This document shows, one piece after another, positions 4,366-7,060 of a DNA stretch of 7,060 nucleotides. The notes below the pieces were generated by a model that was given only the letters and a program-made list of their open reading frames with translations, did not search any database and was not told the origin of the DNA. This DNA is from Lautropia sp. SCN 70-15 (GTDB lineage Bacteria; Pseudomonadota; Gammaproteobacteria; Burkholderiales; Burkholderiaceae_E). The DNA lies in contig MEEC01000138.1 in the NCBI GenBank assembly GCA_001724315.1, forward strand, positions 1-7,060, given 5' to 3'. The position numbers and the translations under genes are program-made. Within the stretch, counting starts at the first letter, position 1. Every line of letters begins with the position of its first letter.

Positions 4366-6923
4366 GCGGCCATCCGCCGCCCCTGTCCCCACCAGACCAG
4401 CCCGACCAGCAACAGCGCCGGCAGGTAGACCCAGTGGATCGCCGGCTGATCGGTCGGCACCTTGACTGCGGCCACGTCCCAGCCGGCCTCGAAGCCCGAC
4501 TTGCGGGCCCGGCTGCCGAAGGCCACGTTGGCGATCTGCACCGAGTCGCCGAGCGCCACCACGGTGAGGCCGGCGTCGCGCAGCCGCTTGCGCCCGTCGC
4601 CGGGTTCGCTGGCCAGCTGCACCGCCACGGTCTTCTGAATCTCGTCGCCTTCGAGGTTCACGCCGTAGATCTGCAGCACCAGCCGGTCGCCCTCGCCCAG
4701 CTTGCCGGCCACGTCGAAGATCTGGCTCGCCGGCGCCTCGGTGTACGGCGCCTTGAGCTTGTCCATGAAGTAGTCGGGGCGGAACAGCGCGAAGGTGCCC
4801 ACCAGCAGCAGCACGATCTCCCACCAGCGGCACTTCACGCGGAACCAGCCCATGGTGGCCGCCGCGAAGGTCAGCGAGGCGATGGTGGAGGCGGTCGCCA
4901 CCAGCGCGACCTCGAACCAGCCGTGGACGTCGATCAGCAGCAGCGCCGGGTTGAAGACGAAGACGAAGGGCAGCACCACGGTGCGCAGCGCGTACAGCGA
5001 GCCCTGGATGCCGGTCCGGATCGCGTCTTCCCCGGAGATGGCTGCGGCGGCGAATGAGGCCAGCCCCACCGGCGGCGTGATGTCGCCCATGATCCCGTAA
5101 TAGAAGACGAACAGGTGCACCGCGATCAGCGGGATCACCAGGCCGTTCTGCGCGCCCAGCTCCACGATGACCGGCGCCATCAGCGAGGCGACCAGGATGT
5201 AGTTCGCGGTGGTCGGCACGCCCATCCCGAGCACCAGGCACACGAAGGCGGTGAAGAGCAGCATGGCGAACACGTTGCCCTGCGACACCACCTCGACGAA
5301 GTCGGTCATCCGGAAGCCGAGCCCGGTGAGCGTGATGCCGCCCACGATGATTCCTGCGGTGCCGGTGGCAATGCCGATGCCGATCATGTTGCGGGCGCCG
5401 TCGTTGAGCCCGCCGACCACCTCGCGCCAGCCCGCCGTGACGGCCTCTCCGAGGCGACCGTTCCCGCGGAACAGCGCGATCAGCGGGCGCTGCGTGAGCA
5501 TCAGCGCGATCAGCGCCATCGTGGCCCAGAAGGCCGAGAGCGCGGGCGACATCTCCTCGATCATCAGGCACCAGATCAGCGTGCCGATCGGGATCAGGAA
5601 GTGCAGCCCGGCGCGCACCGTGGGCCAGGTGTCGGGCAGCACCGGATTGTCCACGTCGATCTCGGTGGGCAGGTCGGGGTAGCGCGAGGCGATCTTCAGC
5701 AGCGCCACGTGCAGCGCGAGCAGCAGCCCGCCCACGATCCAGGGCGCCGCCGCGCCGAACAGCATCTGCGCGCCCATGGCGATCCAGTAGATCAGCGCGA
5801 GCACCACGATCGTGCCGGACAGCCCGAGCCCCCAGCGCACCATTTTCTGGCTGATGCTGCGCTCGCGTTGCGAGGCGGTCGCCTCCAGGCCCAGCTTCAG
5901 CGCCTCGAGGTGCACGATGTAGAAGAGCGCGACATAGGAGATCGCCGCAGGCAGGAAGGCATGCTTGACGATGTCGGTGTACGGGATGCCCACGTACTCG
6001 ACCATCAGGAAGGCTGCCGCGCCCATCACCGGCGGCATGATCTGTCCGTTGACCGACGACGCGGTCTCGATCGCGCCGGCCTTCACGCCGCCGTAGCCGG
6101 CCTTCTTCATCAGCGGGATCGTGAAGATCCCGCCCGACACCACGTTGGAGACCGAGGAGCCCGAGATCAGCCCGTTCAGGCCCGAGGACACGACCGCGAC
6201 CTTGGCCGGTCCGCCGCGCAGGTGGCCCAGCGCCGCGAAGGACACCTGCATCATGTAGTTGCCTGCGCCGGCCCGATCGAGCAGCGAGCCGAACAGCACG
6301 TAGATGAAGATGAAGCCGACCGAGACGCCCAGAGCCACGCCGTACACGCCCTCGGTGGTCAGCCACATGTGCGAGATCATCCGCTCGAGCGAGGCGCCCT
6401 TGTGGGCGATCACGTCGGGCAGGTGCGGTCCCAGGAAGATGTATCCGATGAAGATCATCGCGAGGATCGCCATCGGCGTGCCGACCGCGCGGCGGGTGGC
6501 CTCGAGCAGCAGGACGATGCCAACGGTGGCCACCACGATGTCGAAGCCGGTGGGCTGGCCGGGGCGGGTCGCGAGCTGGTCGTAGAATAGCAGCAGGTAG
6601 GCCCCGGCGAAGGCCGCCACGAAGGCCAGCACCCAGTCGTAGAGGGGAACCGCGTGGCGCATGCCGCGCCGCGACGCCGGAAAGGCAAGGAAGGCCAGGA
6701 ACAGCGCCAGGCCCAGGTGCAGGGCCCGCGCCTCGGTGTCGTTGAGCAGGCCGATGCCCAGCGCGAAGGGCAAGGGCGAGGCGTACCAGAGCTGGAACAG
6801 CGCCCAGCCGATTGCCGCGGCGAAGATCACCACCCCTGCCGCGCCGCCGGCGGCCCGTCCGCCGGTGTCGCTGTCGGCGACCAGTTGCTGAAGGTCCGCA
6901 GGCGCCTTGTCGATATCGCTCAT
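4341..6923 (-). CDS. TRAP transporter permease, fused 4TM/12TM type with C-terminal DUF3394-like region
   Basis: This 860-aa inner-membrane protein fuses the small (DctQ-like) and large (DctM) permease subunits of a TRAP transporter, which drives uptake of organic acids or similar solutes with an ion gradient and a periplasmic binding protein. The N-terminus carries the LQQLVADSDTGGR signature (11-23) usual for fused permeases. About 30-165 are the first TM helices. About 190-660 are the DctM core with GLISGSSVSNVVSGGIFTIP (251-270), GQIMPPVMGAAAF (293-305), LGMGVPTTANYILVA (565-579) and GDITPPVGLASFAAAAISG (613-631), all conserved Gly/Ser/Pro transport motifs. Helices near 668-713 are followed by a soluble stretch (about 716-826) and a last TM (828-845), as in DUF3394-bearing members. 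The start is set by AAGGGGAGAAGG immediately before the ATG on the minus strand. The cognate TAXI-family binding protein is not in the window and probably lies upstream, beyond the right edge. The substrate is unknown. Its stop (4341-4343) lies inside the dehydratase gene. Confidence 0.95.
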   Translation of the reverse strand: MSDIDKAPADLQQLVADSDTGGRAAGGAAGVVIFAAAIGWALFQLWYASPLPFALGIGLLNDTEARALHLGLALFLAFLAFPASRRGMRHAVPLYDWVLAFVAAFAGAYLLLFYDQLATRPGQPTGFDIVVATVGIVLLLEATRRAVGTPMAILAMIFIGYIFLGPHLPDVIAHKGASLERMISHMWLTTEGVYGVALGVSVGFIFIYVLFGSLLDRAGAGNYMMQVSFAALGHLRGGPAKVAVVSSGLNGLISGSSVSNVVSGGIFTIPLMKKAGYGGVKAGAIETASSVNGQIMPPVMGAAAFLMVEYVGIPYTDIVKHAFLPAAISYVALFYIVHLEALKLGLEATASQRERSISQKMVRWGLGLSGTIVVLALIYWIAMGAQMLFGAAAPWIVGGLLLALHVALLKIASRYPDLPTEIDVDNPVLPDTWPTVRAGLHFLIPIGTLIWCLMIEEMSPALSAFWATMALIALMLTQRPLIALFRGNGRLGEAVTAGWREVVGGLNDGARNMIGIGIATGTAGIIVGGITLTGLGFRMTDFVEVVSQGNVFAMLLFTAFVCLVLGMGVPTTANYILVASLMAPVIVELGAQNGLVIPLIAVHLFVFYYGIMGDITPPVGLASFAAAAISGEDAIRTGIQGSLYALRTVVLPFVFVFNPALLLIDVHGWFEVALVATASTIASLTFAAATMGWFRVKCRWWEIVLLLVGTFALFRPDYFMDKLKAPYTEAPASQIFDVAGKLGEGDRLVLQIYGVNLEGDEIQKTVAVQLASEPGDGRKRLRDAGLTVVALGDSVQIANVAFGSRARKSGFEAGWDVAAVKVPTDQPAIHWVYLPALLLVGLVWWGQGRRMAAQPARKRA

Positions 6924-6941
6924 CCTTCTCCCCTTCGGGCT

Positions 6942-6974
6942 CGGGCTGCCGCAGGCGCCGCCACCGGCAGCCCG
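6942..6974 (-). repeat. Strong stem-loop in the leader of the TRAP permease
   Basis: Perfect 10-bp inverted arms, 6942-6951 (CGGGCTGCCG) and 6965-6974 (CGGCAGCCCG), enclose a 13-nt loop. It sits between an intrinsic terminator (7020-7045) and the permease RBS. No T-run follows on either strand, so it is not a terminator by itself. It could stabilise a processed 3' or 5' RNA end or act as an operator. Confidence 0.55.
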
Positions 6975-7019
6975 GCCGTGTCGTTCTTGTCGTCGCGCGT
7001 GTGCCGCGCAGGCTGGACG

Positions 7020-7045
7020 AAAAAAGCGGGCGCCGGGCCCGCTTT
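7020..7045 (-). terminator. Intrinsic terminator on the minus strand upstream of the TRAP permease
   Basis: Arms AAAGCGGGC (7023-7031) and GCCCGCTTT (7037-7045) pair perfectly over 9 bp around a 5-nt loop. Read on the minus strand the stem ends in six T (7025-7020), the classic Rho-independent form. It would end a minus-strand gene entering from the right edge; a TGA on that strand at 7053-7055 is a possible stop, but only two codons are visible. On the plus strand the tail is TTTCTT, so weaker bidirectional action is possible. Confidence 0.85.
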
Positions 7046-7060
7046 CTTCGCTTCAGCGAC

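Noticed and set aside
3118..6366. 1082-codon open frame on the minus strand across the dehydratase and the TRAP permease region
   Set aside because: Low-complexity Arg/Gly/Ala/His translation without motifs; it is an out-of-frame shadow of the permease, whose own frame has clear TRAP motifs.
5115..6590. 491-codon plus-strand open frame opposite the TRAP permease
   Set aside because: It is extremely rich in His, Asp, Arg and Gln with no recognisable fold; this is the antisense of membrane-helix codons, not a gene.
7046..7060. End of a minus-strand gene with TGA at 7053-7055
   Set aside because: Plausible given the terminator next to it, but fewer than two codons are visible, so no coding feature can be supported.

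Overview
The window is high-GC DNA with tightly packed genes and strong GC codon bias. The gene set fits a free-living, metabolically versatile proteobacterium, most likely a betaproteobacterium of the Burkholderiales: a sigma-54 activator, a two-component flavin monooxygenase, a GGDEF protein, a PLP dehydratase and a fused TRAP permease. That placement is inferred from gene content and style; no taxonomic marker is present.

Left part (1-2132): the last 54 codons of a Fis-type HTH regulator are followed by a 192-bp control region. This region has the complete layout of a sigma-54 enhancer-dependent promoter: two inverted repeats with TGTC/GACA half-sites, a perfect IHF consensus, and a near-perfect -24/-12 promoter. 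It drives a flavin reductase (358-894) and an LLM-class, LimB-like flavin-dependent monooxygenase (963-2075). The reductase would supply reduced flavin, the LLM protein would oxygenate an unknown small organic substrate, and the upstream regulator would sense that substrate or a metabolite. A GC-rich stem-loop follows the operon.

Middle part (2133-4365): a GAF-GGDEF diguanylate cyclase with intact active site and I-site (2229-3326) has its own leader, which can fold in two mutually exclusive ways. A single-domain threonine/serine dehydratase or racemase-like PLP enzyme (3370-4365) follows. It has no Shine-Dalgarno sequence, and a 9-bp-arm palindrome ends three bases before its ATG.

Right part (4341-7060, minus strand): an 860-aa fused TRAP permease (DctQ-like + DctM + C-terminal DUF3394-type region) runs toward the dehydratase and overlaps its 3' end by 25 bp. 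Upstream of it are a strong hairpin and a classic intrinsic terminator for another minus-strand transcript. The missing solute-binding subunit (TAXI type expected) would lie just outside the right edge.

No phage, IS, CRISPR, tRNA or rRNA element was seen. The best candidate for something undescribed is the sigma-54-controlled LLM monooxygenase/flavin reductase operon of unknown substrate. The other genes belong to known families.
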